DNA from: Ditylenchus dipsaci
Taxonomy: Eukaryota > Nematoda > Chromadorea > Rhabditida > Anguinidae
Assembly: GCA_004194705.1 (NCBI GenBank)
Contig: SADC01000254.1
Span: 1-64,000, forward strand
DNA length: 64,000 bases
Direction of reading: 5' to 3'
The notes under the pieces are model-generated. The model was not told the origin of the DNA. It was given only the letters and a program-made list of their open reading frames with translations, and ran no database searches. The translations under genes were made by a program, and so were the position numbers. Positions 62,610 to 64,000 of the stretch are shown here, one piece after another. Position 1 is the first letter of the stretch, and each line of letters opens with the position of its first letter.

Positions 62610-63432
62610 GGGTCTAAAGAAGACTTCCAAAAACGTCAAGGCCTTGATTACATCTGAGATGAATGCACTTGGGATCAGCAGCAGTGACATGAGCAAGAGG
62701 AAGCAAACATTAACCATGTATGTGTCATTTGGGATCGACAATTGCTAATCGTACAACTCGTCCCTATAGGAATACTGCTTTGGGCAACCGGACATTTAGC
62801 ATAATTTGTGCAATTTGTCCGCGACATTTAGCATAATTTTTCGGTATGATTCGGGCAATACAACCGAATCATACTGAAAAATTATGCTAAATGTCCGCGT
62901 ACAAATTGCACAAATTATGCTAAATGTCCGGTTGCCACTGCTTTGTCTGAAGATATCAAGGAAGCGTGCAAAGAAGTTAAATTGGCTATGAAATGCGTAG
63001 AAAAACTAATTGGGAAATTAAGGTTCGTTTGTCTTCTGTGTGTTGCAATTAACTGATCTTATCTTAATTATGACTGGTGGATCGAATCAAAAGCACTGCA
63101 GCAACAGCGCTACGTCCTCCCGTAAAGACATATATGCCATGTTAGCCATGCAAGATGAAGATCCTTTGATTTTCTGGAAAAATAATGCAAAGGTCAATCA
63201 GACATTTGCTACCTCCATCACACAACCAATATATTTTGACTTACAGTACTTTCCGCGGCTTGCTTTGTTATCTAGATTGATGTTGGCAGTTGCTACTTTA
63301 AGTGCATCCAGTGAAAGAGCATTCAAAGAACTTCGATGTGTGCTAGGCAACTTTACAAGAAATCGGTTGGAGCCGAAGAAAACAGCGTCACTCATTCATC
63401 TTAGGACCAATTGGGTGAAAGAAATGGAGTAA
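62610..63432 (+). pseudogene. Second hAT transposase, C-terminal part
   Basis: The C-terminal exon (about 63097-63432) encodes DPLIFWKNN, then YFPRLALLSRLMLAVATLSASS, then ERAFKELRCVLGNFTRNRLEPKK and LIHLRTNW, the conserved hAT dimerisation region (SSER.F). An upstream exon gives ALSEDIKEACKEVKLAMKC, ending AAATTAAG/GTTCG. The exon is split by a 154-bp hairpin with a 9-bp TSD; without it the frame runs on. AATAAA at 63467 follows the stop. The N-terminal domains are absent. Confidence 0.75.
62783..62936. mobile_element. Hairpin MITE with 9-bp TSD (Mutator-like)
   Basis: TIRs begin GGCAACCGGACATTTAGC and extend about 70 bp to a short hinge near 62860. Within each arm CATTTAGCATAATTT occurs twice. 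The 9-bp duplication ACTGCTTTG is perfect (62774-62782; 62937-62945). It lies inside a hAT coding exon. Confidence 0.92.
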
Positions 63433-63698
63433 GATTAATTGTGTTATTTGTGTGGCCTTTTTGTTCAATAAAATCCATTGCATGTAATCTGTTGTGTGTA
63501 ATGCGTGGTTTTGAAAGTGAGTATGAGAGTGCAAGGCTTTTTGTAAATTACTGTAAATTACTAGTACATTACTAATAGACACAAATATTGTGCTTGAAAT
63601 ATTTGATATTTATACCGTCAGCCTGGTATAGGTTTTGGGATGATTCAATTCCTTGAGAGTACTGTTTACAGAAGCGTCAAAAAATTATCAACACTGAC

Positions 63699-63849
63699 AG
63701 GGGAACGTAAAAGCAACCATGAAGACCAACAGGATTCTTAAAAACCATTATTTTAAGACGGTTATCGCACCACGCGATTTCGTGTTTTGACTCTACTTTT
63801 TTGCAATGGTATTCACTGTGAAGACGCTTGAGGTTATTAACTATAAACT
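63699..63849 (-). CDS. Possible exon, Cys-containing, product unknown
   Basis: Between a strong acceptor (polypyrimidine then ATTTCAG) and a donor (CCCCT/GTCAGT) lies an open 151-nt stretch encoding NNLKRLHSEYHCKKVESKH, then IAWCDNRLKIMVF, then LHGCFYVPL. It could be an upstream exon of the PAN gene, but its exit phase does not match the next exon found. Confidence 0.35.
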
Positions 63850-63919
63850 CTGAAATTGAAAGAAGTGAAAAAAATAAAAGTTGGTAGAAATAGTAGTGAA
63901 ACGTTACCATTAACTGTTC

Positions 63920-63985
63920 TTATTCTCCGCGACAAAATTCTCCGCGACATTATTCGCCCACAATGTAATTCTACCGCCATATAAT
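63920..63985. repeat. CGCGACAAAATTCTC array at window edge
   Basis: TTCTCCGCGACAAAATTCTCCGCGACATTATTCGCCC is a short array related to the one at 848-905. It is likely one end of another minisatellite-ended element continuing past the window. Confidence 0.45.
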
Positions 63986-64000
63986 TTGACCATTTGGGTA

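Overview
This is a repeat-saturated, AT-rich piece of a eukaryotic nuclear genome, most likely a metazoan. It has no operons, no bacterial signals and no long uninterrupted gene. Host exons are short, have GT-AG borders and keep phase from one exon to the next. The smallest introns are only about 42-50 nt (15745-15789 is 45 nt), while neighbouring introns are inflated to several kb by mobile elements. The PAN/apple-domain gene on the right resembles cuticle or apical-matrix proteins of ecdysozoans, which with the tiny introns hints at that group, but I cannot name the species.

Host genes, all on the minus strand. (1) A prolyl-oligopeptidase (S9A) gene in at least nine exons, read from 27334 down to 6968. 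The N-terminal segment, most of the propeller and the start of the hydrolase domain are present; the catalytic serine exon and the first exon are not seen. (2) An unrecognised, low-complexity, probably secreted protein, 'gene X', lies in both copies of a 7.1/7.9-kb tandem duplication (32682-39817 and 39818-47705). The left copy has lost its last two exons. (3) A PAN/apple-domain extracellular protein in at least eight phase-compatible exons, 62237 down to 50810.

Everything else is mostly transposon sequence. Transposase remnants are a pogo/Tigger-like gene (21953-23296), a hAT gene (47540-49756), a second hAT gene (62610-63432) and a BED-finger exon pair (in both tandem copies). Around them are many non-autonomous DNA elements whose ends and target-site duplications (TSDs) can be read directly. 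Seventeen have an 8-bp TSD (one imperfect). Others have a TA TSD (pogo/mariner-like), TTAA (Kolobok/piggyBac-like), 9 bp (Mutator-like) or 3 bp.

The most striking feature is a recurrent architecture in which the terminal inverted repeats are themselves tandem minisatellite arrays, each element having its own private repeat unit (1163-5975, 1650-2862, 3752-5813, 19950-21361, 23304-24257, 29263-29668, 56292-57892). Several carry a tRNA T-arm (B-box) next to the array. I regard this set of terminal-inverted-minisatellite elements as the best candidate for an undescribed system.

Layout: 1-6700 is a four-deep nest of elements. 6968-27334 is the oligopeptidase gene with intronic elements. 27335-31390 holds foldbacks and minisatellites. 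31394-32556 is a second copy of a block carrying two oligopeptidase exons. 32682-47705 is the tandem duplication. 47540-49975 is a hAT transposon with a related MITE inside it. 50062-62237 is the PAN gene with intronic elements. 62275-64000 is the second hAT remnant and one orphan exon. Many exon frames need one 1-nt correction, usually in a homopolymer, and the duplicate copies differ mainly in homopolymer length. Some apparent frameshifts may therefore be consensus errors rather than true pseudogenisation.
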